NCBI RefSeq assembly: GCF_014650495.1
Contig: NZ_BMVB01000020.1
Coordinates: 1 to 64,000 of the forward strand
DNA: 64,000 bases
Direction: 5' to 3'
From: Streptomyces cinnamoneus
GTDB lineage: Bacteria > Actinomycetota > Actinomycetes > Streptomycetales > Streptomycetaceae
Made by a program: the position numbers and the translations under genes. A model generated the notes under the pieces. That model was not told where the DNA came from and did no database searches. It saw only the letters and a program-made list of their open reading frames with translations. Each line of letters begins with the position of its first letter. The stretch's first letter is position 1. Of the stretch, positions 15,659 through 24,007 are shown piece after piece.

Positions 15659-16564
15659 TCAGTGATCCGCCCCGGGCGGCCGCCGCACCCCCGCCGCCGC
15701 CCGGACCTCCTCCTGAACGGCCGCCGTGCGGCGGCGCACGGCCCGCATGCCGAGCACGAGGGCCGTGCCGCCGGCCAGCAGGGCGCAGGCGGTGGCGCCG
15801 ATGCCGTACAGCGGAAGCGCGTCGCCGGTGTCGGCCAGTGCGGGCGGGGCGTCGTCGTTGCCCCTGTTGCCGCCGGGCGCTGCGGCCCGGTGCGTGCGCC
15901 CGGGGTGGACGCCGGGCCGCTCGGGGTGGACGCCGGGCCGCCCGGGCTCCACGGCGAAGGTGTAGTCGTCCGACTCCCCGACCCACGCTCCGTCGTCGCC
16001 GCGCTTCTGCACCGCGGTGACGTTGGCGGTGACCGGTCCGGCGGGGGTGTTGCCCGCGAAGGCCAGGCGCAGGGGCACGGTGACCGTGCCGTGCGGGGGC
16101 ACGACGAACCCGGGGAAGCCGGACGCGTCCTGTGGGGAACCGCCGCCCAGCACACCCACGTTCTCGGCCTCGTCCGTCCGCTCGAAGGCGACGGGCAGCC
16201 AGCGCGCGCCGTCCGCGTCGTAGAAGTCGAGGTGGATGTGGCCGGGTTCGAGCGCGCGGCCCTTGTCGGAGAGGACGGCGACGGGGTGGACGTCCCGGCA
16301 TGCGGCGTCGGTGGTGTTGCGCAGCTCCAGCCGCCAGGTCTGCGGGGAGCCCCCGCGTTCGTACGTGCGCGGCCCGCCGCTCAGCCGCGAGCCGAGGGGG
16401 AACTGCGCGCTGCGGGGGTCGCCGCAGTGCGACTGCGGGGGATCGATGGCGGAACGTGCCGCGCCGCCGGCCGCACCGAGGGTCAGCAGGGCCGCGCCGA
16501 CGAGGAGGGCGCGCCGGACGGGCCCGGGGAGGCGGGGCGGGGACAACGCGCACATCGCAGCCAT
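15659..16564 (-). CDS. LADTG-anchored cell-wall surface protein
   Basis: A 301-residue exported protein with an N-terminal signal peptide. The ectodomain of about 200 residues has a beta-sandwich character ('TWRLELRNTTDAAC', 'VVPPHGTVTVPLRL', 'GPVTANVTAV') and two cysteines. A short Gly/His/Pro repeat ('GVHPERPGVHPG') leads to the sorting signal 'LADTG', a hydrophobic helix and an Arg-rich tail ('RAVRRRTAAV'). LAxTG is the motif used by Streptomyces class E sortases, which are not in this window. The ATG at 16564 is chosen for the AAAGG 5 bases upstream. Confidence 0.82.
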   Translation of the reverse strand: MAAMCALSPPRLPGPVRRALLVGAALLTLGAAGGAARSAIDPPQSHCGDPRSAQFPLGSRLSGGPRTYERGGSPQTWRLELRNTTDAACRDVHPVAVLSDKGRALEPGHIHLDFYDADGARWLPVAFERTDEAENVGVLGGGSPQDASGFPGFVVPPHGTVTVPLRLAFAGNTPAGPVTANVTAVQKRGDDGAWVGESDDYTFAVEPGRPGVHPERPGVHPGRTHRAAAPGGNRGNDDAPPALADTGDALPLYGIGATACALLAGGTALVLGMRAVRRRTAAVQEEVRAAAGVRRPPGADH

Positions 16565-16670
16565 CGCGGACCTTTGCGGGTGGGGACTCCGGTCGTCGTA
16601 CGCGCCCCATCCCATCCCGTCCGCGCCGCCCGGCCGCCGCGCGGCGCGGGGACGTGCCCCCGACCGGGCG

Positions 16671-18131
16671 TCACATCCCACCCGGTAGGCCGATTGTCGT
16701 TTCATCCGGCCGGGCGTCCTCGTCGGCGTCGAGGGCCGGGCCGGCGCGGCCGAACAACGGGGCGAGGACGAGCTCGGCCGCACCCTCGGCCACGGTGCGG
16801 TCGCCGCTGGGGGCGACGGCGACGGGGACGGTGGGCGGGAGTTCGGAGCGCACGCCCCGCAGGTACGGCTCGGGGTCGGCCAGGACCGTCCGGCCGCCGA
16901 GCAGCACGAGGTCGATGTCCAGCAGCTGGACGAGGTTGGCGGCGGCGACGCCGAGGAGGCGGGCGGCGCGGGGGGCGTCCCCGTCGGCCGCGGCGCGCAG
17001 GCACAGGACCTCGACGCAGCCGCGCCTGCCGCAGGGGCACGGCGGCCCGTCGAGCTGCAGCACCTGGTGCCCGAACTCCCCCGCCCCGGTCCGGGCCCCC
17101 CGGTGGACCGCGCCCCCGAGGACGAGGCCGGCGCCGAGTCCGGTGCCGAGGTGCAGGTAGGCGAAGGAGGCGGCACCGCGGCCGGCCCCGCGCGCACCGT
17201 GCAGGAGGCCGAGGGCGGCGGCGTTGGTGTCCTTGTCGAGAACGACGGGCAGCCCGAGCCGCCCGGCGAGGGCGTCCCTGAGGGGGAACCCGTCCCACTG
17301 CGGGAAGCCGGTGACGCGGTGCAGCACCCCCCGCCGGTGATCGAGCGGCCCGGGGGCGGCGACACCGACGCCCAGGAGGTCGGCGGGGGGATGGGGGGCG
17401 GGTGCCGTACCGCCGGCCGGCACTGCTCCCGCAGGGGCGGCCGGTGCCGGGCCCGGGCCGGCGACCGAAGCGAGCCCAGCGCCAGGGGCAGGGGACGTAC
17501 CGCCGGTCAGTGCCGCTCCCGCAGGGGCGGCCGGTCCCGGACCCGCGCCGGCGGCCGAAGCGGGCGGCACCATGTCGGCAGCCGAAGCAGGCCCCGCGCC
17601 AGAGGCGGGTGACGTGCCGCCGGCCGGCGCCGCTCCCCCACGGGCGGCCGGTGCCGGCCCCGGGGTCGTGGCCGTCGCGTCGGCGGCCCGCCCGGCCGTC
17701 TCCCCGCCCCAGAGGGCGTGGACCTCGGCCGTCACCGTGGTGAGGACCGCCTCCGCGCCCGCGCCGAAGGCGAGAGGGGCGGTGCGGGTCGCAACGGCGG
17801 TGCCCGCCAGGTCGACCAGGGTGGCCGTGACCGCATCGCGGTCGAGGTGGAGGCCGACCGCGTACGCCGCACCGGGCACCAGCCGCAGCGCGGTCGCCGG
17901 CTTGCCGCCCGTGGACGAGCGGCGGCCCGCGGCGGTCGCGAGGCCGGCGTCCCGCAGCCGGGCGGTGATCTTGCTGACGGCCTGCGGGGTCAGGCCGGTG
18001 CCCGCGGCCAGCTCCCCCCGGCTGGCGCCCCGCTCGCCCGCGTCGCGCAGCAGGCCGAGCACGACGGCGGCATTGTGGTCACGCAGGGCAGCGAGGTTGG
18101 CGCCGGGACGGCCGGTACGGAGAGTGCTCAC
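16671..18131 (-). CDS. ROK-family transcriptional repressor with a repeat-rich insert
   Basis: A 486-residue regulator. Residues about 10-75 form a winged helix ('ALRDHNAAVVLGLLRDAG', 'LTPQAVSKITARL'). The remainder is a ROK sugar-kinase-like fold with 'VVLDKDTNAAALG', 'YLHLGTGLGAGLVLGG', 'GEFGH' and the zinc motif 'CPCGRRGCVEVLC'. The kinase-like domain is split by about 95 residues of Ala/Gly/Pro repeats (about 155-250), which is unusual. The GTG at 18131 lies about 10 bases after GGGGAG; GTG 18158 and ATG 18140 are alternatives. It is divergent from a Gfo/Idh/MocA gene across a dyad operator, which it probably represses in response to a sugar. Confidence 0.85.
   Translation of the reverse strand: MSTLRTGRPGANLAALRDHNAAVVLGLLRDAGERGASRGELAAGTGLTPQAVSKITARLRDAGLATAAGRRSSTGGKPATALRLVPGAAYAVGLHLDRDAVTATLVDLAGTAVATRTAPLAFGAGAEAVLTTVTAEVHALWGGETAGRAADATATTPGPAPAARGGAAPAGGTSPASGAGPASAADMVPPASAAGAGPGPAAPAGAALTGGTSPAPGAGLASVAGPGPAPAAPAGAVPAGGTAPAPHPPADLLGVGVAAPGPLDHRRGVLHRVTGFPQWDGFPLRDALAGRLGLPVVLDKDTNAAALGLLHGARGAGRGAASFAYLHLGTGLGAGLVLGGAVHRGARTGAGEFGHQVLQLDGPPCPCGRRGCVEVLCLRAAADGDAPRAARLLGVAAANLVQLLDIDLVLLGGRTVLADPEPYLRGVRSELPPTVPVAVAPSGDRTVAEGAAELVLAPLFGRAGPALDADEDARPDETTIGLPGGM
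17402..17660. repeat. Three imperfect 90-117 bp repeats inside the ROK gene
   Basis: Repeats begin near 17407 (GTACCGCCGGCCGGCAC), 17497 (GTACCGCCGGTCAGTGCC) and 17614 (GTGCCGCCGGCCGGCGCC). Each of the first two continues with GCTCCCGCAGGGGCGGCCGG. They encode the Ala/Pro/Gly insert. Confidence 0.8.
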
Positions 18132-18157
18132 GGGCCACATTCTCCCCTGCACTTGCA

Positions 18158-18180
18158 CTTACGCAACACTGTTGCCAAAG
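18158..18180. promoter_or_regulatory. 23-bp dyad, likely ROK operator
   Basis: CTTACGCAACA-C-TGTTGCCAAAG matches its own complement at 9 of 11 base pairs around the central C. It lies between the divergent ROK regulator and the Gfo/Idh/MocA gene, the position expected for a shared operator. Confidence 0.6.
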
Positions 18181-18188
18181 TGAAGGGC

Positions 18189-19298
18189 ATGGACGATGAC
18201 ACCACCGGCACCCCGCACGCCCCCCTCCGCGTCGGCCTGATCGGCTACGGGCTGGCGGGCTCCGTCTTCCACGCCCCGCTCGTCGCCGCAACGGACGGCC
18301 TCGTCCTCGACACGGTCGTCACGGCCAACCCCGAGCGGCAGGAGCAGGCGCGCGCCGAGCACCCGCAGGTGCGTACGGTCGAGACGGCGGACGCGCTCCT
18401 GGCCCGCGCCGGGGAGCTCGACCTGATCGTCATCGCCTCCCCCAACCGCACCCACGTGCCGCTCGCCCGCGCGGCCCTCGAAGCCGGTCTGCCCGTCGTC
18501 GTCGACAAGCCGCTGGCCGCGACCGCCGCCGAGGCGCAGTCGCTGGCCGCGCTGGCGGACAGCCGGGGGCTGCTGCTCAGCGCCTTCCAGAACCGCCGCT
18601 GGGACAACGACTTCCGCACCGTCTCCCGGTTGGTCGCCGACGGCGCTCTCGGGCAGGTGCAGCGCTTCGAGTCCCGCTTCGAGCGCTGGCGCCCCCTCCC
18701 CAAGGGCGGCTGGCGCGAGTCCGGCGACCCGGCCGAGATCGGCGGCATCCTCTACGACCTGGGCAGCCACCTCGTCGACCAGGCCCTCGTCCTCTTCGGC
18801 CCGGTCACCACCGTCTACGCCGAGGCCGACGTGCGCCGGGCCGGCACGGAGGCCGACGACGACGCCTTCATCGCCCTCACCCACCGCGGCGGCGTCCGCT
18901 CCCACCTGTGGATGAGCGCCACCACCGCCCAGCTCGGCCCGCGCTTCCGGGTCCTCGGCGACAGGGCCGGGTACGTCAAGTACGGGCTCGACCCCCAGGA
19001 GGCCGCGCTCCGCGAGGGCCTGCGGCCGGGCGCCGGGGCGCCGTGGGGCGTGGAGTCCGAGACGTCGTGGGGCCGCCTGGGTGCGGGCGAGTCGCCGCTG
19101 ACCGGCGGCGGCGAGCCGGTACCGACGCTTCCGGGCGACTACCCCGCGTACTACGCCGCGATCACGGAGGCGCTGCGCACCGGCGGGCGCCCGCCGGTCA
19201 CGGCCGGGGAGGCGGCAGAGGCGCTGCGCGTGCTGGAGGCGGCCAGGGCGTCGGCGGCCGGGGGCCGCACGATCGCGCTGGCGGAGGCCGGACGATGA
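18189..19298 (+). CDS. Gfo/Idh/MocA-family NAD(P)-dependent oxidoreductase
   Basis: A 369-residue dehydrogenase. The Rossmann motif 'VGLIGYGLAGSVFHAPL' is at residues about 15-31, 'IASPNRTH' follows, and 'VVDKPLA' supplies the EKP-like lysine motif. The C-terminal half is the sheet-forming substrate domain ('ILYDLGSHLVDQAL'). Members oxidise or reduce sugars and inositols. Translation probably starts at the ATG at 18189, just after GAAGG. A GTG three codons upstream is possible. Its stop overlaps the start of the next gene (ATGA), so the two form an operon under the divergent ROK regulator. Confidence 0.88.
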   Translation: MDDDTTGTPHAPLRVGLIGYGLAGSVFHAPLVAATDGLVLDTVVTANPERQEQARAEHPQVRTVETADALLARAGELDLIVIASPNRTHVPLARAALEAGLPVVVDKPLAATAAEAQSLAALADSRGLLLSAFQNRRWDNDFRTVSRLVADGALGQVQRFESRFERWRPLPKGGWRESGDPAEIGGILYDLGSHLVDQALVLFGPVTTVYAEADVRRAGTEADDDAFIALTHRGGVRSHLWMSATTAQLGPRFRVLGDRAGYVKYGLDPQEAALREGLRPGAGAPWGVESETSWGRLGAGESPLTGGGEPVPTLPGDYPAYYAAITEALRTGGRPPVTAGEAAEALRVLEAARASAAGGRTIALAEAGR

Positions 19299-19798
19299 GC
19301 AGGACCGGCCCGGCCGTGCACGACGAGGTCGGCCGCCTGGAGGACGACGAACGGCGCCTGGTCCTCGACCGCTTCGGCCACGACGACGCCTGGCGCCTGG
19401 GCGTGCTGCTGACCGACCTGGCCCGCGAGCGCGGAGCGGCGGTCGCGGTCGCCATCCACCACGGCCCGCAGCGCCTCTTCCACTGCGCGCTGCCCGGCAC
19501 CTCGGCCGACAACGACGCCTGGCTCGACCGCAAGTGCCGCGTCGTCAGCCGCTACGCCGCCTCGTCCTTCCTGGTCGGCGCCCGCTTCCGCGCCAAGGGC
19601 CGCACGTTCGAGGAGTCCTCCCGCCTGGACCCGGACCGCTACGCCGCGCACGGCGGCGCCTTCCCCCTGCGCGTGCGGGGCACGGGCGTGGTGGGCACGG
19701 TGGCGGTGTCGGGGCTGTCCCAGGCGGAGGACCATGCGCTGGTGGTGGAGGCGCTGGAGCGGTTCCTGGGGCTGCAGGCGGCAGCCGTGCCGGTCTGA
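19295..19798 (+). CDS. UPF0303 / haem-degrading-domain (HbpS-like) protein
   Basis: A 167-residue protein of the Haem_degrading (DUF336)/UPF0303 family. It has 'AVAIHHGPQRLFHCALPGT', 'DNDAWLDRKCRVVSRY', 'SSFLVGARF' and 'GGAFPLRV' in the usual order. Members form octamers, and some bind haem or cobalamin, but the function of the UPF0303 branch is unclear. The ATGA overlap with the upstream dehydrogenase points to co-translation and so a role in the same sugar pathway rather than haem handling; this is inference from context. Confidence 0.82.
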   Translation: MSRTGPAVHDEVGRLEDDERRLVLDRFGHDDAWRLGVLLTDLARERGAAVAVAIHHGPQRLFHCALPGTSADNDAWLDRKCRVVSRYAASSFLVGARFRAKGRTFEESSRLDPDRYAAHGGAFPLRVRGTGVVGTVAVSGLSQAEDHALVVEALERFLGLQAAAVPV

Positions 19799-19812
19799 GG
19801 GCCGCCGGGCGC

Positions 19813-19851
19813 GTGCCCGCTCACCCGGAGCCCCGGTGGGTGAGCGGGCAC
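19813..19851. terminator. Bidirectional terminator hairpin
   Basis: GTGCCCGCTCACCC and GGGTGAGCGGGCAC form a perfect 14-bp stem with an 11-base loop between two convergent genes. Confidence 0.85.
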
Positions 19852-19863
19852 GGGACCCCCGGG

Positions 19864-20226
19864 TTACAGCTCCTTGTGGCTGCGGCCGTCGCAGTAGTAC
19901 CAGTCGCTCGACTGCTTCTTCGGGACGATGCACTCCATGATGCGCTGCTTACCGGTGTTGTCGTTGACCCCGTAGATGTAGACCTTGCCCTTCCACCAGT
20001 ACCCGGAGACCTTCGTGTAGCCGTTCCCGGGCGTCTTGAACCAGCTCGTGCACGCGGAGTCGCCGTTCTGGTTGGTGCCGCAGATCTGCGCTCTGTCCGA
20101 GTAGTACGTGGACACGGCGACGTGCTGTCCGTTGCTGCCGGCGTGGGCGGTGCCCGCGGCCGCCATCGGCGCGACGACCACACCCACCGCGGCGGCGGCC
20201 ACGGCGAACTTCCGTACGCGTGTCAT
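19864..20226 (-). CDS. Small secreted protein with two disulfide pairs
   Basis: A 120-residue protein with a clear signal peptide ('AAAGTAHAGS', cleavage about residue 30). The mature part is about 90 residues, rich in Tyr, Lys, Ser and Gly, with four cysteines ('AQICGTN', 'DSACTSWF', 'IMECIVP', 'WYYCDGR'). No enzyme motif is seen. It resembles small secreted Streptomyces proteins of unknown role. The start follows GGGGGAGGAACC. It ends in front of the bidirectional terminator. Confidence 0.78.
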   Translation of the reverse strand: MTRVRKFAVAAAAVGVVVAPMAAAGTAHAGSNGQHVAVSTYYSDRAQICGTNQNGDSACTSWFKTPGNGYTKVSGYWWKGKVYIYGVNDNTGKQRIMECIVPKKQSSDWYYCDGRSHKEL

Positions 20227-20282
20227 ACGGTTCCTCCCCCTGGATCAGCGCCTCCGGGACCCTCCCGGTGCGCTGTCATCAG

Positions 20283-20640
20283 CATGGGCGGGGGCCCCGT
20301 ACGGCGTCGCCGCCATTCGGGCTGTTCCGAATCACGCCGGGCAGCAGGTGCTCGTCCCGGAAGTGACGACGCACGGCGACGGTGGCGTCCTCTGTACGCG
20401 GCGTCCTCCTTGCCGAAGGCCGTCAGCGTCGTAGCCGCTACCTGGTACGCCTCCGCGAGCACGGCGTACGAGGCGGCGCGTTCGCCTCCCGTGTGCTGGC
20501 GGACCGCGGCGCGGGCGTCGGTGAGCAAGGTGGGCAGCAGGGCGGTGATCTTCGTCAGTTCACCGCGCCTGCGGATGCCTTCGGTCGTGCGGATGCTGTG
20601 CCGCAGCTCGCCGACGGTCGACGGAGGGACGTCTTCCTCC
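20283..20640 (-). pseudogene. Remnant of a helix-turn-helix/TPR-type regulator
   Basis: On the minus strand, 'STVGELRHSIRTTEG' through 'ERAASYAVLAEAYQVAATTL' and 'TAFGKEDAA' resembles the helical C-terminal region of Streptomyces XRE-type regulators. The DNA-binding N-terminus is missing and there is no start codon in context. Around 20395-20402 the good-codon frame changes ('TVAVRRHFRDEHLLPGV' continues in another frame and stops near 20283), suggesting a frameshift. The rest of the gap between 20227 and 20668 holds no other gene. The identity rests on remembered family patterns. Confidence 0.45.
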
Positions 20641-20668
20641 TGTTGTACGCCGGCGCGCCGGCCGGCCG

Positions 20669-21988
20669 TCAGTCCCAGCGGGGGTGGGGCCGCTGGCGGT
20701 GGAGGACGATGAGGGCCATGCCGGCGCCGGTCGTCATCAGGGCGGCGCCGAGGACCATGTCCGTGCTCATCGGCGGGCCGCCGTGGGCGAGTTCGTGGCC
20801 GTCGCCGGCCACCGGGGCGTTGGGCGGCGGGGCGCCGGGGTGCGGGCCGGCGGGGACCGGGACGGGGAGGTGGTTCCCGGCCTCGGGGGTGGGGGCCGTG
20901 CCGCAGTCGGGGAGGCGGCCGGTGAAGGGGTAGGCGTGGATGGACGGGCCCGCCGCGCCCGCGGACTCGTGGCTCAGCGAACCGGCCGTGAAGAGCCGGC
21001 CGTTGACTCCCGGCAGGCTCAGGTGCGTGAGGCTCGAGCGGCGGCCCACGAGGAGGGAGCCGTCGAGCTGGCCGGTACCGGCGAGCCGGACCTCCCGCGC
21101 GTCGGGGACGTTCCACAGGAGCCGTTCCCGCTGGACGCCCGCCACCTTGGCGGCGGAGGTGCTGATGGTCTGCGCCTCGCTGCCGGGGCGGGTGAGGTTG
21201 ACGAGGACGGTCGCGCGGGCGGGGATGCGCGCGAAGGTCAGGTTCTGCGGGCCGCCGCCGGGGGCGGTGAGGTCGAAGGGGACGGTGAAGACCTGGAGGG
21301 CGGAGATGCCGTCGCCGGTGAAGGCCGTGGCGGCACCGTGGTTGACGGCCGTGCCGGTGGCCTTGCGGGCGACCCCCTTGTCGTAGGCGTAGCAGGTGCT
21401 CGTGGCGGTCAGTTCCTCGCGCAGGCCCTGGACGGCCGCGACCGCCGCGACGTCGTGCGCCGCCTTCGGGCTCACCGTGCCCGGTCCCGTCGCGTTGCCG
21501 GCGTACGTCACGGTCCCGGTGACCGCGCCCTCCTCCGCCACCAGCCGCTGGCCGGCCGCGAGCTTGAGGTCACCGCCGACGCGCAGGAACGCCGAGCCGT
21601 TGTCCGGGGGCACCCGCGAGCCGAGGCCGACGACGCCCACGTGGTAGGCGGGCGGCAGCCCGGCGCCCTTGGCCAGGTCGAAGTCGCCGAGGACGACGAC
21701 CCGGCCCTCGGCCGCGGCCGCCGCCCGGCGCACGGCGTAGTCGCCGCCGACGAAGACGTTGACGCCGTTGTCCCGGCCCTTGACCGGACCGTTGTGCGGC
21801 TCGGGGTACGCGCCCGGGCACGCACCCGGCACACAGGGGCCCGGCCCGGTCGCCACCGGTTCGGCCCGGCCCGCCTCCGGCGCTGTGAACGCGCCGGCCA
21901 GCAGCGTGCCTCCGATGGCGGCCAGCGTGGCCAGGACCGTGGCCACGGGACGGGACACCCGGCGGCGTGCGCACCCGTTCTGAGACAT
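20669..21988 (-). CDS. Choice-of-anchor A domain surface protein
   Basis: A 439-residue exported protein. The start at 21988 gives a signal segment at residues about 12-33. The body is a choice-of-anchor A domain, with landmarks 'NVFVGGDYAV', 'GRVVVLGDFDL', 'FLRVGGDLKL' and 'VLVNLTRPG' and the late 'WNVPDAREVRL' and 'GSLLVG' strands. These domains occur in adhesins and collagen- or surface-binding proteins. The C-terminus is Pro-rich and ends in a membrane helix ('MVLGAALMTTGAGMALIVL') and a basic tail without an LPxTG motif. The start context is AT-rich (ATTTTCATAT) with no strong ribosome site. Confidence 0.8.
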   Translation of the reverse strand: MSQNGCARRRVSRPVATVLATLAAIGGTLLAGAFTAPEAGRAEPVATGPGPCVPGACPGAYPEPHNGPVKGRDNGVNVFVGGDYAVRRAAAAAEGRVVVLGDFDLAKGAGLPPAYHVGVVGLGSRVPPDNGSAFLRVGGDLKLAAGQRLVAEEGAVTGTVTYAGNATGPGTVSPKAAHDVAAVAAVQGLREELTATSTCYAYDKGVARKATGTAVNHGAATAFTGDGISALQVFTVPFDLTAPGGGPQNLTFARIPARATVLVNLTRPGSEAQTISTSAAKVAGVQRERLLWNVPDAREVRLAGTGQLDGSLLVGRRSSLTHLSLPGVNGRLFTAGSLSHESAGAAGPSIHAYPFTGRLPDCGTAPTPEAGNHLPVPVPAGPHPGAPPPNAPVAGDGHELAHGGPPMSTDMVLGAALMTTGAGMALIVLHRQRPHPRWD

Positions 21989-22082
21989 ATATGAAAATAT
22001 GCCTAAGCCTGTGGGCAGAGCTCCGCAGCACACGCGCTCCCGCCCCCGGACGGAGCAACGGCCGCACCGGGCGGCGCCCCCG

Positions 22083-22940
22083 TCACGCGTCCTTCAGCAC
22101 CTGCCGCTGCCGTCCCAGCCCGTCGATCTCCAGCTCCACCACGTCCCCGGCCCGCAGGTACGGCTTCGGATCCGGGCGGCCGAGCGCCACGCCCGCGGGG
22201 CTTCCGGTGTTGATCACGTCGCCCGGGTACAGCGTCATGAAGTGGCTGACGTACCGCACGAGGTGCGCCACGGGGAAGATCTGCTGCGCCGTGCTCGAAT
22301 CCTGCATCAGCTCGCCGTTGACCCACAGCCGCAGGCCCAGCGCCTGCGGGTCGGGTATCTCGTCCGCGGTCACCAGCCAGGGCCCGAGCGGGTTGAACGT
22401 CTCACAGTTCTTGCCCTTGTCCCATTGGCCGCCGCGTTCGTTCTGGAACTCGCGCTCGGAGACGTCGTGGGCCACGGCGTAGCCCGCCACGGCCGCCATC
22501 GCCTCCTCGTCCGTCCGCAGGTAGCGCGCGGTCCGGCCGATGACGACGGCCAGCTCGACCTCCCAGTCGGTCTTCGTGCTGCCGCGCGGCACGAGCACCG
22601 TGTCGTCCGGGCCGACGACCGTGTCCGGCGCCTTCAGGAACACCAGCGGCTCGGCCGGCGGCCGCACCCCGGTCGTGGCCACGAGGTCGCGGTAGTTCAC
22701 CCCGATACCCACGATCTTGCCGATCCGGGCGACGGGCGGGCCGGTCCGCAGCCCCGGCTCGTCCAGCGCGGGCAGGATGCGCGCGCCCACGGCCGCCCGG
22801 ATGCGCGACAGCGCGGACGCGTCGGCGAGCAGCGCCCCGTCCACGTCCGGCACCAGGGCCGACAGGTCGCGCAGGATTCCGTCCTCGTCGAGCAGCGCAG
22901 GGCGTTCCGCTCCCGCGGGTCCGACACGCAGCAGCCTCAT
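22083..22940 (-). CDS. Fumarylacetoacetate hydrolase (FAH) family protein
   Basis: A 285-residue protein of the FAH superfamily. The metal-binding and catalytic region is visible: 'IVGIGVNYRDL', 'FLKAPDTVVGPDD', 'DWEVELAVVIGR', 'GYAVAHDVSEREFQ' and 'GDVINTGSPAGVALG'. Members hydrolyse or decarboxylate 2,4-dioxo acids in aromatic breakdown, such as acylpyruvases. The start is ATG 22940 behind GGGAG. No other aromatic-pathway gene adjoins it, so the substrate is open. It is probably not the tyrosine-pathway enzyme itself, which is longer. Confidence 0.87.
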   Translation of the reverse strand: MRLLRVGPAGAERPALLDEDGILRDLSALVPDVDGALLADASALSRIRAAVGARILPALDEPGLRTGPPVARIGKIVGIGVNYRDLVATTGVRPPAEPLVFLKAPDTVVGPDDTVLVPRGSTKTDWEVELAVVIGRTARYLRTDEEAMAAVAGYAVAHDVSEREFQNERGGQWDKGKNCETFNPLGPWLVTADEIPDPQALGLRLWVNGELMQDSSTAQQIFPVAHLVRYVSHFMTLYPGDVINTGSPAGVALGRPDPKPYLRAGDVVELEIDGLGRQRQVLKDA

Positions 22941-23044
22941 CGCTCCAACTCCCGTAGTCATCCGTGTCATCCGTCGCGCCGGCCCCAGCCGATCGTCCAA
23001 GAACGGAGGGTCTCTCCGCAAGGGCCGTTTCGGCCTGTGGACCC

Positions 23045-23860
23045 TCAGGCGGCGGAACTCCGGCGCTTGCCCACTGCCTGCGCCTTCCCCGCCGCCTGCC
23101 GCTCGCCCTCCGGCTCCGCCTGCTTCTCCGCCTTGCCCAGCGGCTGCAGGTACGCCCGCTCCACCGCCGACCACGTCGTGGTCGTCACCAGGTACAGGCC
23201 GGCGGCCAGCGGCACCACGGCGGCCGTGACCAGCGTGCCGAACGACAGCAGCGGCAACACCTTGGCCATCGCCGCCATTCCCGGCACCTGCACGTCCTCC
23301 GCACCCGGCACCGGCAGGTCCCCGGCCGCCTTGCGATTGCGCAGGAACGTCCACGTCGCCACCGCGCCCACCAGTGCGAACAGGCCCAGGTACACCAGCC
23401 CCTGCGCCCCCACGAGGCCGCCGTCGCCCAGCGCGTCCGCCCACCGGCCGCCCAGGGGCGCACCCAGCAGGGTGTGCTTCAGCAGGTCGCCGCCCCCGTC
23501 GCCGGTCGAGAACAGGTGGTACATCACGTAGAACACCGGCAGCTGAACGAGCATCGGCAGACAGCCCGCCAGCGGTGACGTGTCCTCCTTCCGGTACAGC
23601 TCGGCGATTTCCTGCTGCAGCCGCTCGGGGTTCTTCCCGTGCTTGCGCTTCAGCTCCGCGAGGCGCGGGGCGAGCTCGGCGCGCCGCCGGCCGCCCCTGA
23701 CCGCCGACCGGGTCAGGGGGTGCAGCGCCAGCCGCACCGCGCAGGTGAACACCACGATCGCCCCCGCCGTCGCCGAGGCGCCCAGCACGGGGTCGAGCGC
23801 ATCGGCGAGGTGGGTGAGGAGCGAGCCGAGCGAAGTGAAGAGAGGAGAGAAGACGGACAT
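23045..23860 (-). CDS. YidC/Oxa1-family membrane insertase, accessory paralogue
   Basis: A 271-residue membrane protein with about five hydrophobic segments. YidC hallmarks are 'LHPLTRSAVRGGRRRAELAPRL' (quoted in part), the coiled-coil 'LKRKHGKNPERLQQEI', and 'YRKEDTSPLAGCLPMLVQLPVF', which holds the conserved Gly-Cys-Leu-Pro segment. The hydrophilic-groove Arg is probably R43. It is not next to rnpA/rpmH, so this is likely a second YidC, common in Streptomyces, rather than the essential housekeeping copy. A DUF6412 protein gene lies upstream on the same strand and may be its partner. Confidence 0.87.
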   Translation of the reverse strand: MSVFSPLFTSLGSLLTHLADALDPVLGASATAGAIVVFTCAVRLALHPLTRSAVRGGRRRAELAPRLAELKRKHGKNPERLQQEIAELYRKEDTSPLAGCLPMLVQLPVFYVMYHLFSTGDGGGDLLKHTLLGAPLGGRWADALGDGGLVGAQGLVYLGLFALVGAVATWTFLRNRKAAGDLPVPGAEDVQVPGMAAMAKVLPLLSFGTLVTAAVVPLAAGLYLVTTTTWSAVERAYLQPLGKAEKQAEPEGERQAAGKAQAVGKRRSSAA

Positions 23861-24007
23861 GAGAGTGAGCCCTCCACGGGTCTCGTCGTGCCGAAGGAAG
23901 CAAAGGAATCGGCGTGACGAGCCGCGCGGTGGCGCAGCCCGGAAAGGGGGAGATCCCCGGAGAACAAAGGGGAGGCCCCGGAAAACGGGAGCGGGTGCGG
24001 GATGCGC

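Noticed and set aside
12555..16564. The class F sortase as processing enzyme of the LADTG protein in one operon
   Set aside because: Two unrelated genes on mixed strands separate them, and LAxTG is a class E motif.
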